Below are positions 1 through 5,903 of a stretch of DNA of 23,402 nt, one piece after another; position 1 is the stretch's first letter; every line of letters begins with the position of its first letter. The translations under genes and the position numbers were made by a program. The notes below the pieces were generated by a model. It had not been told where the DNA came from and ran no database searches. It saw only the letters and a program-made list of their open reading frames with translations. Source of the stretch: an uncultured Candidatus Saccharibacteria bacterium (GTDB lineage: Bacteria; Patescibacteria; Saccharimonadia; Saccharimonadales; UBA6022); NCBI GenBank assembly GCA_946887425.1, contig CAMPKW010000011.1, positions 1 through 23,402 on the forward strand, read 5' to 3'.

Positions 1-4
1 GTAT

Positions 5-91
5 GCAGATGTGGCGGAATTGGTAGACGCGCTAGCTTCAGGTGCTAGTGTCCTTCGGGACGTGGAGGTTCAAGTCCTCTCATCTGTACCA
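5..91 (+). tRNA. tRNA-Leu (anticodon CAG)
   Basis: An 87-nt class II tRNA with an encoded CCA. The acceptor arm GCAGATG (5-11) pairs with CATCTGT (81-87), with a G-U as the first pair, followed by discriminator A88 and CCA 89-91. The anticodon stem CTAGC/GCTAG encloses the loop TTCAGGT, which gives anticodon CAG and so reads the Leu codon CUG. A long variable arm (GTGTCCTTCGGGAC region) and a T arm with GGTTCAAGTCC are present, as expected for tRNA-Leu. Its promoter lies upstream of the window. Confidence 0.97.
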
Positions 92-126
92 ACTAAAAGT
101 GAGGTCGAAAGACCTCACTTTTAGTT
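91..126 (+). terminator. Terminator hairpin directly after tRNA-Leu
   Basis: A perfect 16-bp stem, 91-106 against 111-126, is closed by a GAAA tetraloop (107-110). The A/T-rich outer part supplies a short T run (ACTTTTAGTT), followed by TTGTTG. The first stem base is the last A of the tRNA CCA end, so termination is packed against the tRNA. Confidence 0.9.
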
Positions 127-150
127 GTTGTTGGTTTGCAATTAGGCAGT

Positions 151-180
151 TTGAGCGCTCGGGTCTATACTGGTAATAAT
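151..180 (+). promoter_or_regulatory. Putative sigma70-type promoter of the 213-551 gene
   Basis: TTGAGC (151-156) and TAATAA (174-179) are separated by 17 nt. The same -35 hexamer is seen in front of tig. An alternative -10, TATACT (166-171), has no -35 at a suitable distance. Confidence 0.5.
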
Positions 181-212
181 CGCTAGGTCAACAAACGAAA
201 GTGGGTGTGGCG

Positions 213-551
213 ATGTCCCCGTCTGCGAATAATGAAGTTGTCATTCAACTAAAGGATGACGGAATTGTCAATGAGCTGACAGGCGTTCGAGAGGACCGGT
301 TCGTTCGTCTTTCTCGCGGTGTTATCGAGAAGTACTCTTCGATAAAAGATCTGCTTGGCGACGGCGATACCCTGAATAATATTTGGGGTGTTATTGAAAC
401 CGAATCCGGTGAGCTTCTGACTGAGGGTCAGAAGCTGTATGCGCGTATACGCATACGCAAGCCATCTGGCAGATTTGTCATTGTGGCTACGACGGTCGTC
501 CTCGGAACGGTCGCCGCAGTAACGGTTCCGCGTTTACACAAAAAGCGCTGA
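213..551 (+). CDS. Small hypothetical protein with C-terminal membrane anchor
   Basis: 112 aa; I do not recognise the family. The first 90 or so residues are soluble and mixed-charge. A single hydrophobic segment follows near the C-terminus (about residues 88-106, FVIVATTVVLGTVAAVTV), then a short basic tail (RLHKKR), so the protein is probably tail-anchored with its N-terminal part in the cytoplasm. The frame is open from a GTG at 201. I chose the ATG at 213, although neither start has a strong Shine-Dalgarno sequence, so the start is uncertain. The gene has its own promoter and terminator and is monocistronic. Confidence 0.7.
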   Translation: MSPSANNEVVIQLKDDGIVNELTGVREDRFVRLSRGVIEKYSSIKDLLGDGDTLNNIWGVIETESGELLTEGQKLYARIRIRKPSGRFVIVATTVVLGTVAAVTVPRLHKKR

Positions 552-596
552 GCCTATCAATAGCCTCACGAGGGCGCGTTGAGCAAGTCCATAAGG

Positions 597-625
597 GAAG
601 CTCCGCTGATCGTGGGGCTTCTTTT
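597..625 (+). terminator. Intrinsic terminator after the 213-551 gene
   Basis: An 8-bp stem GAAGCTCC (597-604) / GGGGCTTC (614-621), with one G-U pair and a 9-nt loop, is followed by TTTT (622-625). Confidence 0.8.
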
Positions 626-639
626 ATGCCGAAGTAGGA

Positions 640-645
640 TATAAT
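640..645 (+). promoter_or_regulatory. -10 box of the RNA methyltransferase gene (near-leaderless start)
   Basis: A perfect TATAAT ends 9 nt before the ATG at 655, so the predicted mRNA has a 0-3 nt leader. No convincing -35 is visible; the preceding terminator occupies that space. Confidence 0.6.
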
Positions 646-654
646 CGAGCAAAG

Positions 655-1266
655 ATGAATGACACAAAGGACAATATCGGTGTTGGTCCACATCCTAAGC
701 CATGGCCAGCTGATGCATGGCTTGACCCTGACTTGCTAGAAAACGGAGATCGCCGCAACGTTGAAGATAGGTATCGCTATTGGACGGTCGAAGCTATAAA
801 AGCCGATCTTGATAAATCTCGGATTGACCTTCATATCGCTATTGAAAACTGGCAGCACGATATGAATATTGGCACGATTGTGCGAAATGCCAACGCGTTT
901 AACGTGGCGGCGGTGCATATCATCGGCAAGCGTCACTGGAATCGCCGCGGGGCTATGGTGACGGATCGTTATTTGCATATCGAACAGCATCAGACTGTGG
1001 CTGATTTTGTACGAGCAATGGATGGTCGCCATATCATTGCTATCGATAACCTGAAGGGTGCGATTCCTCTCTCTCAAACAACCCTTCCGAAGAATGCAGT
1101 GCTTGTTTTTGGGGGCGAGGGCCCGGGTCTAAGTGTTGACATGCAAGCGGCCGCCGAGCAGATGGTCATGATTGAACAGTTTGGGAGTACACGTTCTGTG
1201 AACGTCGGCGTAGCGGCGGGGATCGTCATGTATGAATGGATGCGAGCGCACATCTTGACCAAATAA
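655..1266 (+). CDS. RNA 2'-O-methyltransferase, SpoU/TrmH (SPOUT) family
   Basis: 203 aa. The three SpoU motifs are present in order: motif 1 NIGTIVRNANAF (71-82), motif 2 VLVFGGEGPGLS (149-160), and motif 3 IEQFGSTRSVNVGVAAGI (173-190), which forms the knotted SAM-binding site. SPOUT enzymes methylate the 2'-OH of a ribose in tRNA or rRNA. The N-terminal 55 residues are not the L30e-like domain of 23S rRNA enzymes, so a tRNA target is as likely as rRNA; the substrate cannot be read from the sequence. There is no Shine-Dalgarno sequence; the ATG lies 9 nt after TATAAT, which supports a leaderless start. It stands next to a tRNA gene but is separated from it by two terminators. Confidence 0.9.
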   Translation: MNDTKDNIGVGPHPKPWPADAWLDPDLLENGDRRNVEDRYRYWTVEAIKADLDKSRIDLHIAIENWQHDMNIGTIVRNANAFNVAAVHIIGKRHWNRRGAMVTDRYLHIEQHQTVADFVRAMDGRHIIAIDNLKGAIPLSQTTLPKNAVLVFGGEGPGLSVDMQAAAEQMVMIEQFGSTRSVNVGVAAGIVMYEWMRAHILTK

Positions 1267-1283
1267 CCCCCCTTCGTCATACT
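1255..1283 (+). promoter_or_regulatory. Promoter of the 1293-1904 gene inside the methyltransferase 3' end
   Basis: TTGACC (1255-1260), a 17-nt spacer, then CATACT (1278-1283). The -35 overlaps the last codons of the methyltransferase. The ATG at 1293 is 9 nt after the -10, so the transcript should be leaderless or nearly so. Confidence 0.65.
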
Positions 1284-1292
1284 AAAGTTAAG

Positions 1293-1904
1293 ATGGCAGT
1301 AGACCCTGGTGAAATTCTTGTACCGAAGCCTGAACGATCATCCATTCTTCAGGTTGGGTTTGAGGCTAGTCCACGATTAAACGATGCATTGCATCGTTTT
1401 TTGTTACCCGATCATGCCCGACGCGAATTTATATTTAGGACGCAGCTGTCTCGCAGATTGATGTATAGCGACAGTAACAACGATGGCGTTCGCTATCATC
1501 CTGCCGAGGCGGCGCAGCTTGCTGAGGATAAAGATAGGCTGCGGACGCTGGGCAGTCTCCCTGTGGGAATTTGGCGTGCTGAGACGGGGCAGTCGTCGCG
1601 GACGGGTGACGTGCAGGTACAGCTTGAACTCCAGCCTACTCGACTGCAGCGACAGTTGCTAGGGGGATTTGTATTACAGGGCTTGGCGACGTCGCCGGAA
1701 GAAAAATTACTCGTATATACCCGACTCGCACATCATAGTCTTAAGCCGCTTGAGGGGGTGGCGAGGGCGGCATTTATGCTCGAACATGACCTTGGTATGC
1801 ATGAGGCAGATCGCCCACCTATAGTTAGGCCATCCGCACTGTATGTTGCTAATCCCTATATTACAGAGCGAACGGGTGATATTCACGTCGTTCCTCCTTC
1901 GTAA
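1293..1904 (+). CDS. Hypothetical protein
   Basis: 203 aa, soluble, no recognised domain, no signal peptide and no membrane helix. The frame is open upstream to 1236, but the ATG at 1293 is preferred because a TTGACC-17-CATACT promoter sits immediately before it and the extended version would overlap the methyltransferase gene. The protein is rich in Arg, Leu and His and has a proline-rich end (VVPPS). Its codon use does not differ obviously from its neighbours, so this looks like a lineage-specific chromosomal gene, not a recent arrival. Function unknown. Confidence 0.7.
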   Translation: MAVDPGEILVPKPERSSILQVGFEASPRLNDALHRFLLPDHARREFIFRTQLSRRLMYSDSNNDGVRYHPAEAAQLAEDKDRLRTLGSLPVGIWRAETGQSSRTGDVQVQLELQPTRLQRQLLGGFVLQGLATSPEEKLLVYTRLAHHSLKPLEGVARAAFMLEHDLGMHEADRPPIVRPSALYVANPYITERTGDIHVVPPS

Positions 1905-1917
1905 GTTAATCCTTTCA

Positions 1918-1926
1918 TGGTATAAT
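1918..1926 (+). promoter_or_regulatory. Extended -10 promoter of hisS leader
   Basis: TGG plus a perfect TATAAT (1921-1926) forms an extended -10, with only a weak -35 (TTCGTA, 1898-1903, 17-nt spacer). Predicted +1 is about 1933, the A of the leader-peptide ATG, which leaves a leader of about 144 nt before hisS. Confidence 0.75.
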
Positions 1927-1932
1927 AACCTT

Positions 1933-1986
1933 ATGTTACTCATCACTATCCATCACTCACATCTTTTGCCGAAGCGAGTCGGATAG
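1933..1986 (+). CDS. Histidine leader peptide of hisS (hisS leader ORF)
   Basis: A 17-codon ORF, MLLITIHHSHLLPKRVG, ending at TAG 1984-1986. Its ATG falls at the predicted transcription start, 6 nt after TATAAT, so it would be translated as a leaderless message. Three of codons 7-10 are His (CAT 1951, CAC 1954, CAT 1960). The codons after them overlap one arm of a hairpin that competes with the downstream terminator. This is the arrangement expected of a His-tRNA-sensing leader peptide. Such peptides are known for his biosynthesis operons of enterobacteria; finding one before hisS is inferred here from sequence alone. Confidence 0.75.
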   Translation: MLLITIHHSHLLPKRVG

Positions 1987-2030
1987 TTTTCTTTACCTTA
2001 TTGTATATGAAACGCCGACACAGCTTCGGC
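1968..2030 (+). promoter_or_regulatory. Antiterminator hairpin of the hisS attenuator
   Basis: GCCGAAGC (1968-1975) is the exact complement of GCTTCGGC (2023-2030), and GTCGG (1978-1982) is the exact complement of CCGAC (2015-2019). The two helices are nested and nearly continuous. The 5' side lies inside the leader ORF just after the His codons; the 3' side uses bases from both arms of the terminator hairpin, so the two structures exclude each other. Confidence 0.72.
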
Positions 2031-2035
2031 GTTTT
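2010..2035 (+). terminator. hisS: Attenuator terminator in the hisS leader
   Basis: A 9-bp stem AAACGCCGA (2010-2018) / TCGGCGTTT (2026-2034) with loop CACAGCT, leading into TTTT, then AGCG and a second TTTT. It lies between the hisS promoter and the hisS start, so it would stop hisS transcription and not that of an upstream gene. The U run is short (4), so its strength is uncertain. Confidence 0.75.
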
Positions 2036-2076
2036 AGCGTTTTCCAATACCAAACCACAGTACACAAAGGATTATC

Positions 2077-3438
2077 ATGACCGATCAAAACGACTCAATA
2101 TTGCAAGCAACTGATAAAAATGCCACAATATCATCAGATATGACGACACTTTCTTCACAACCCTACAAAGGCACCCGCGACTATTATCCGGCCGACAAGC
2201 GTATTCAGAACTATATTTTCGATACCTGGAAGCAGGTAGTGCAGCGTCATGGGTACGAGGAGTATGGGGCGCCAATGCTTGAGCCGCTAGAAGTGTATAT
2301 GGCGAAGAGCGGACAGGAGCTTGCTGGTGAGCAAACATACGCTTTCACGGATCGTGGCGGTCGAACCGTTGCTATCCGTCCCGAGATGACACCTACGATC
2401 TCACGTATGGTTGCGGCTCGTCGACAAGAGCTCGGCTATCCTGCGCGCCTTTTCTCTATCGCTAACTTTATGCGTTATGAGCGTCCACAGCGTGGCCGTG
2501 AACGCGAATTCTGGCAGCTCAATACTGATATTTTTGGTGTCGAGGGGGCAATTGCCGAGGCTGAGGCTATTGGGCTAGCAAGTGAGCTTTTGAAGGCTTT
2601 TGGTGCAACGAATGACATGTTTACGATCAAAATAAATAATCGTAAACTTATCAATTTCATGATGGCGCAGTATCTTGGCTTAGATGGCCCAGAGGCGCTT
2701 GCCATGGTAAAGCTTTTTGACCGTAAAGACAAAATCTCGAATGATGAATTTATAGCTCAGGCAACCGATGTATTTGGTGAAGATATGGCCGAGGTTGGGC
2801 TTGAAAAAGTGACTCAGCTCCTTGAGGCTAAGAATATGGCTGATCTGCCTAGTGAGCTACGCGATAGCACTGCTGTGAGTGAGGTTCAGGAGTTATTTAC
2901 ATTGCTTGAAGCGGCGGGCGTATCAAATGCCGTCTTTGATATTACGCTCATGCGTGGACTTGACTACTATACGGGTACGGTATTTGAAGTGGTTGATACT
3001 GATCCGCAAAATAATCGCTCACTGTTTGGCGGTGGTCGCTATGACGGACTTGTTGGTGTCTTTGGTGCCGAGCCGATTCCGACCGTTGGTATGGCGCCCG
3101 GGCTCACGACAATGGAGCTATTCCTCAGTACACACAATTTACTGCCTCAACTTACATCAACGACCGACGTGGGTATTATCGTACTTGGCGATTCGCTCAA
3201 AGGCGCATTGAAACTGGCTACCCAGCTGCGCACACAGGGCGTGAATGTCGAGGTAGATATTTCAGGTCGGAAGCTCGAGAAGCAAATGAAAGCTGTACTT
3301 AAAAAAAATGTGCCATTTATGTTGTTCGTGGGTGAGCAGGAGCTTATTGACGGTACGTATGCTTTGAAGAATACGAAAACCGAAGAGGAACAAAAGCTCA
3401 CTGTTGATGCTATTGCCGAGTTCATTGGCAGGCGCTAG
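2077..3438 (+). CDS. hisS: Histidine--tRNA ligase (HisRS)
   Basis: 453 aa. It charges tRNA-His with histidine using ATP in the cytoplasm. Class II core signatures: motif 2 MRYERPQRGREREFWQ (about 132-147), the histidine-specific loop RGLDYYTGTVFE, FGGGRYDGL, and a C-terminal anticodon-binding domain starting near VGIIVLGDS. The ATG at 2077 has AAAGGA (2066-2071) 5 nt upstream; an internal ATG at 2140 has no ribosome site. Motif 3 is odd: the usual GLER is GLTT (342-345), so the class II arginine that contacts ATP is replaced by Thr345. A HisZ paralogue is less likely because the histidine-binding loop is intact and no his biosynthesis genes are nearby. Expression appears controlled by the attenuator upstream. 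Confidence 0.95.
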   Translation: MTDQNDSILQATDKNATISSDMTTLSSQPYKGTRDYYPADKRIQNYIFDTWKQVVQRHGYEEYGAPMLEPLEVYMAKSGQELAGEQTYAFTDRGGRTVAIRPEMTPTISRMVAARRQELGYPARLFSIANFMRYERPQRGREREFWQLNTDIFGVEGAIAEAEAIGLASELLKAFGATNDMFTIKINNRKLINFMMAQYLGLDGPEALAMVKLFDRKDKISNDEFIAQATDVFGEDMAEVGLEKVTQLLEAKNMADLPSELRDSTAVSEVQELFTLLEAAGVSNAVFDITLMRGLDYYTGTVFEVVDTDPQNNRSLFGGGRYDGLVGVFGAEPIPTVGMAPGLTTMELFLSTHNLLPQLTSTTDVGIIVLGDSLKGALKLATQLRTQGVNVEVDISGRKLEKQMKAVLKKNVPFMLFVGEQELIDGTYALKNTKTEEEQKLTVDAIAEFIGRR

Positions 3439-3452
3439 ATTTAGCGGCTCGG

Positions 3453-3481
3453 TTGAGCCCTCTGTCGCCATCTGTTATAAT
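3453..3481 (+). promoter_or_regulatory. Promoter of tig (leaderless)
   Basis: TTGAGC (3453-3458), a 17-nt spacer, and TATAAT (3476-3481) with an upstream TG (extended -10). The ATG at 3489 follows 7 nt after the -10. It is the best-scoring promoter in the window by eye. Confidence 0.85.
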
Positions 3482-3488
3482 CAGTCTA

Positions 3489-4772
3489 ATGAAGACGACT
3501 GTAAAACACCTATCCGATACTAAAGTCGAGTTGACTATTTCACTTGGCGCAGAAGAACTAAAAGCTGCCGAGCAGGTAGCGCTCACTAAACTTGCGAAGA
3601 ACGCCAAAGTGCCGGGCTTCCGAAAGGGGAAAGTTCCTGCCAGTGTCGCCGCCAAGAGCGTTGATCCAGCTGCACTTGCTGAGCAGACTCTTGAAGATGC
3701 GCTTTCAAAAGCAGTCGCCGAAGCGTTTACATCCGAAAAGATTCAGGCGCTTGATCGTCCCGCTGTTGAGGTAAAGAAGTATGTTCCAGGTAGTGAACTT
3801 GAGTTTACTGCTGAAACCGAAATCATTCCGGCTATTACGCTAGGTGACTACAAGAAGCTTGGTGCAAAGAAGGAAAAAGTGGCAGTGACTGCAAAAGACG
3901 TCGATGAGATTATCGAGCGTATGCGCACAAACTTTGCTGAGAAAAAAGACGTTGAACGTGCTGCAAAAAATGGTGATGAAACCGTGATCGACTTTGTTGG
4001 CAAGAAAGACGGCGTTGCTTTCGACGGCGGTACGGGTAGTGATTACAACCTGACACTTGGCAGTAATTCGTTTATCCCAGGTTTTGAAGAAGGGATTATT
4101 GGCAAAAAGCCAGGTGAGACATTTGACCTCGATCTTGATTTTCCTAAGGATTACCACGCCAAAGAGCTAGCGGGCACTAAAGTAACGTTCACGACGACTC
4201 TTAAGTCTGTCAAGGAAGTTGTACTTCCTGAAGTGAACGACGAGTTTGCAGCAAAATGCGGTCCATTTACTTCTGCCGACGACATGAAGGCTGACATCAA
4301 GCGGGAGCTGAGCGATCAAAAAGAGCGTGAAGCTGGCGAAAAGCTAAAAGACGCACTCGTAAAAGAGCTTATTGGCGTAAGTAAGGTGCCGGTACCTGAG
4401 ATTCTTATTGCCGACCAAGCGAAAAGCATCGAGCAGGATATGACTCAAAATCTCATGTACCAAGGTATGAATCTTGATATGTACCTTGAGTCAAAAAAGC
4501 TCACGAAAGAGGAGTGGCTTGATACTGAAGTCGAAGAGACGGCCGAAAATCGCGTAAAGGCCGGTTTGGTACTTGCCGAACTGAGCAAGGTAGAGAAGAT
4601 CGAAGCGACGAACAAGGAGCTTGAGGAGCATATTAACCTTTACAAGCAACAGTATGCAAACAACCAAGAAGCGTTAAAGCAATTTGATGACCCTGAAGTG
4701 CAACGTGATATTGCAAATCGTCTTTTGACCGAAAAGACTGTCGATCGACTTGTTGAACTAAATAGCAAGTAG
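3489..4772 (+). CDS. tig: Trigger factor
   Basis: 427 aa ribosome-associated chaperone and peptidyl-prolyl isomerase. The N-terminal ribosome-binding signature GFRKGKVP lies near residues 44-51. The FKBP-type domain follows (about 155-245, with NLTLGSNSFIPGFEEGIIGK), then the helical C-terminal substrate-binding arm. Length is normal for the family (about 430). Start choice: the frame extends upstream to a TTG at 3453, but that TTG is the -35 box, and the ATG at 3489 gives the canonical N-terminus MKTTVKHL. No Shine-Dalgarno sequence is present, which fits a leaderless mRNA. It is followed by a terminator and clpP, an association of tig with clp genes that is common in bacteria. Confidence 0.96.
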   Translation: MKTTVKHLSDTKVELTISLGAEELKAAEQVALTKLAKNAKVPGFRKGKVPASVAAKSVDPAALAEQTLEDALSKAVAEAFTSEKIQALDRPAVEVKKYVPGSELEFTAETEIIPAITLGDYKKLGAKKEKVAVTAKDVDEIIERMRTNFAEKKDVERAAKNGDETVIDFVGKKDGVAFDGGTGSDYNLTLGSNSFIPGFEEGIIGKKPGETFDLDLDFPKDYHAKELAGTKVTFTTTLKSVKEVVLPEVNDEFAAKCGPFTSADDMKADIKRELSDQKEREAGEKLKDALVKELIGVSKVPVPEILIADQAKSIEQDMTQNLMYQGMNLDMYLESKKLTKEEWLDTEVEETAENRVKAGLVLAELSKVEKIEATNKELEEHINLYKQQYANNQEALKQFDDPEVQRDIANRLLTEKTVDRLVELNSK

Positions 4773-4785
4773 CTCAATCATACTC

Positions 4786-4816
4786 TTAAAACAGCCCGTC
4801 AGTAGGGCTGTTTTAA
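4786..4816 (+). terminator. tig terminator
   Basis: A 12-bp stem TTAAAACAGCCC (4786-4797) / GGGCTGTTTTAA (4805-4816), loop GTCAGTA, with the T run in the 3' arm. It abuts the CIRCE operator of clpP. Confidence 0.88.
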
Positions 4817-4817
4817 T

Positions 4818-4844
4818 TTAGCACTCACTTGCATCGAGTGCTAA
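4818..4844 (+). promoter_or_regulatory. CIRCE operator (HrcA binding site) of clpP
   Basis: TTAGCACTC (4818-4826), 9-nt spacer, GAGTGCTAA (4836-4844): an exact match to the CIRCE consensus TTAGCACTC-N9-GAGTGCTAA. One extra complementary pair (T4817/A4845) extends it. It covers the presumed -35 of clpP, as expected for repression by HrcA that is relieved on heat shock. Confidence 0.95.
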
Positions 4845-4858
4845 AGCGGGTGTATACT
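4829..4858 (+). promoter_or_regulatory. clpP promoter
   Basis: TTGCAT (4829-4834), 18-nt spacer, TATACT (4853-4858). The -35 lies in the CIRCE spacer. The ATG at 4865 is 6 nt after the -10, placing +1 on the start codon. Confidence 0.7.
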
Positions 4859-4864
4859 ATGTGC

Positions 4865-5461
4865 ATGTATAAGCCAAATAGTTATCTTGTTCCAACGGTT
4901 ATCGAGAAAACGCATGATGGTGAACGTGCGTTTGATATTTATTCACGTCTTTTAAATGAACGAATCATCTTCCTTGGCGAAGATGTCAATGAGCACACGG
5001 CTAATATCGTCGTTGCTCAGCTGCTACATCTCGCTTATGATGATCCGAAAAAGGATATTAAGCTTTATATTAATAGCCCAGGCGGTAGTGTTTACGACGG
5101 TATGGCAATCTACGATACGATCCAGTACATCTCTCCCGATGTGCAAACGATTGGCATTGGCTTGCAGGCGAGCATGGGGGCATTCCTGCTTTCGAGTGGT
5201 ACGAAAGGTAAGCGCTTTGCACTGCCAAATAGTCGTATTATGATTCATCAGCCAAGTAGCGGCACTCAGGGTAAGATTAGTGACCAAGAAATTACTCTGC
5301 GCGAAGGGCTTTTCTTAAAGCAGCGTCTCAATGAGATCCTTGCTAAAAACACTGGGCAAAAGTTATCTAAAATCGAGAAGGATGCTGATCGCGATTTTTG
5401 GATGAGCGCAGATGAGGCGGTCAAGTACGGTTTGATCGACGAGGTGATCAAAAAAGCCTAG
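4865..5461 (+). CDS. clpP: ATP-dependent Clp protease proteolytic subunit
   Basis: 198 aa serine protease that forms the tetradecameric chamber served by ClpX/ClpA/ClpC unfoldases. Catalytic triad: Ser103 in [11 protein letters not shown], His128 in MIHQPSSG, Asp177 in DRDFWMS; the 49-residue His-Asp spacing equals that of the E. coli enzyme. The oxyanion region NSPGGSV (70-76) is intact. Start: ATG 4865 gives [12 protein letters not shown], the usual N-terminal loop without a long propeptide; the in-frame ATG at 4859 touches the -10 box and is unlikely. No Shine-Dalgarno sequence, consistent with a leaderless message. The perfect CIRCE over the promoter places it in the HrcA heat-shock regulon. 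Confidence 0.97.
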   Translation: MYKPNSYLVPTVIEKTHDGERAFDIYSRLLNERIIFLGEDVNEHTANIVVAQLLHLAYDDPKKDIKLYINSPGGSVYDGMAIYDTIQYISPDVQTIGIGLQASMGAFLLSSGTKGKRFALPNSRIMIHQPSSGTQGKISDQEITLREGLFLKQRLNEILAKNTGQKLSKIEKDADRDFWMSADEAVKYGLIDEVIKKA

Positions 5462-5471
5462 TGTCGATTGC

Positions 5472-5499
5472 TTGACGCACGCCGATACTTGGGTATACT
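5472..5499 (+). promoter_or_regulatory. Promoter of the 5538-5807 gene
   Basis: TTGACG (5472-5477), 16-nt spacer, TATACT (5494-5499). Predicted +1 is about 5505-5506, at the ATG of a 7-codon mini-ORF. Confidence 0.65.
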
Positions 5500-5504
5500 C
5501 ATCA

Positions 5505-5528
5505 ATGGCAACTTTGCCCTACAGATAG
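5505..5528 (+). CDS. Possible leaderless 7-codon mini-ORF (MATLPYR)
   Basis: ATG at 5505 lies 5 nt after TATACT, and the stop TAG (5526-5528) overlaps the AGGA ribosome site (5527-5530) of the next gene. A ribosome finishing this peptide would sit on the ribosome site, which would allow coupling. It is very short, so chance is possible. Confidence 0.3.
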   Translation: MATLPYR

Positions 5529-5537
5529 GATCCAGTA

Positions 5538-5807
5538 ATGGAATATGTCCCAATCATTCTTTTTACCGTCTTTCTTGGTATTGTCCTTTGGACCGGTGTC
5601 ATTCGATACAATAGGCTCTCAACGGATATTGAGCAGCGCACAACACTACTGACGGCAGCGGTGATTTGCGTATTCGCTGGCATAGCGCAGCTGCTAATGC
5701 TTGTACAGGTGCCTGTGCTGATCGGACTAATCGTCATGATCGTCCTTGTGCCCATTATGGGCGCTGTTTATCGTACGGTTCGTCGTAAAACAGAGGAGCG
5801 CTACTAA
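5538..5807 (+). CDS. Small three-helix membrane protein, unknown function
   Basis: 89 aa. Three hydrophobic segments: about 3-22 (YVPIILFTVFLGIVLWTGVI), 38-57 (LTAAVICVFAGIAQLLMLVQ) and 58-78 (VPVLIGLIVMIVLVPIMGAV), then a basic tail VYRTVRRKTEERY. This predicts an integral inner-membrane protein with a cytoplasmic C-terminus. AGGA at 5527-5530 lies 7 nt before the ATG. No family recognised. No intrinsic terminator follows; instead the 3' UTR would run into the structured RNA and hammerhead ribozyme at 5817-5960, which probably defines or processes its 3' end (inference). Confidence 0.75.
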   Translation: MEYVPIILFTVFLGIVLWTGVIRYNRLSTDIEQRTTLLTAAVICVFAGIAQLLMLVQVPVLIGLIVMIVLVPIMGAVYRTVRRKTEERY

Positions 5808-5816
5808 GTGATGTGA

Positions 5817-5896
5817 CGGCCAATAAAGAACTAGCTAGAGTGGCCGCCTGTATGCGACAGGATAAGGTGGGGTGACGAATAATTCGTCGAACCATC
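5817..5896 (+). ncRNA. Structured 3' UTR / intergenic RNA preceding the hammerhead
   Basis: Three hairpins in a row by eye: CGGCCA (5817-5822)/TGGCCG (5841-5846) with an 18-nt loop containing CTAGCTAG; CCTGT (5847-5851)/ACAGG (5857-5861) with loop ATGCG; and GGTGG (5866-5870)/CCATC (5892-5896) enclosing GACGAA (5874-5879)/TTCGTC (5883-5888). No ORF of note. It matches no riboswitch or ribozyme class I can name. Confidence 0.5.
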
Positions 5897-5903
5897 ATCG
5901 CAC

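Noticed and set aside
2010..2035. Reading the hairpin before hisS as the terminator of the 1293-1904 gene
   Set aside because: A strong extended -10 promoter lies between that gene and the hairpin, and the hairpin has an exact competing structure; attenuation explains more of the sequence, though dual use cannot be excluded.
3446..3459. Hairpin GGCTC-GGTT-GAGCC after hisS as a terminator
   Set aside because: Only 5 bp with no T run after it; it coincides with the TTGAGC -35 box of tig.
5866..5896. A second, degenerate hammerhead suggested by TTCGTCGAAC after a hairpin
   Set aside because: The conserved CUGAUGA box is missing (only the final GA matches), the base after GAA is C, not A, and no stem III partner exists.
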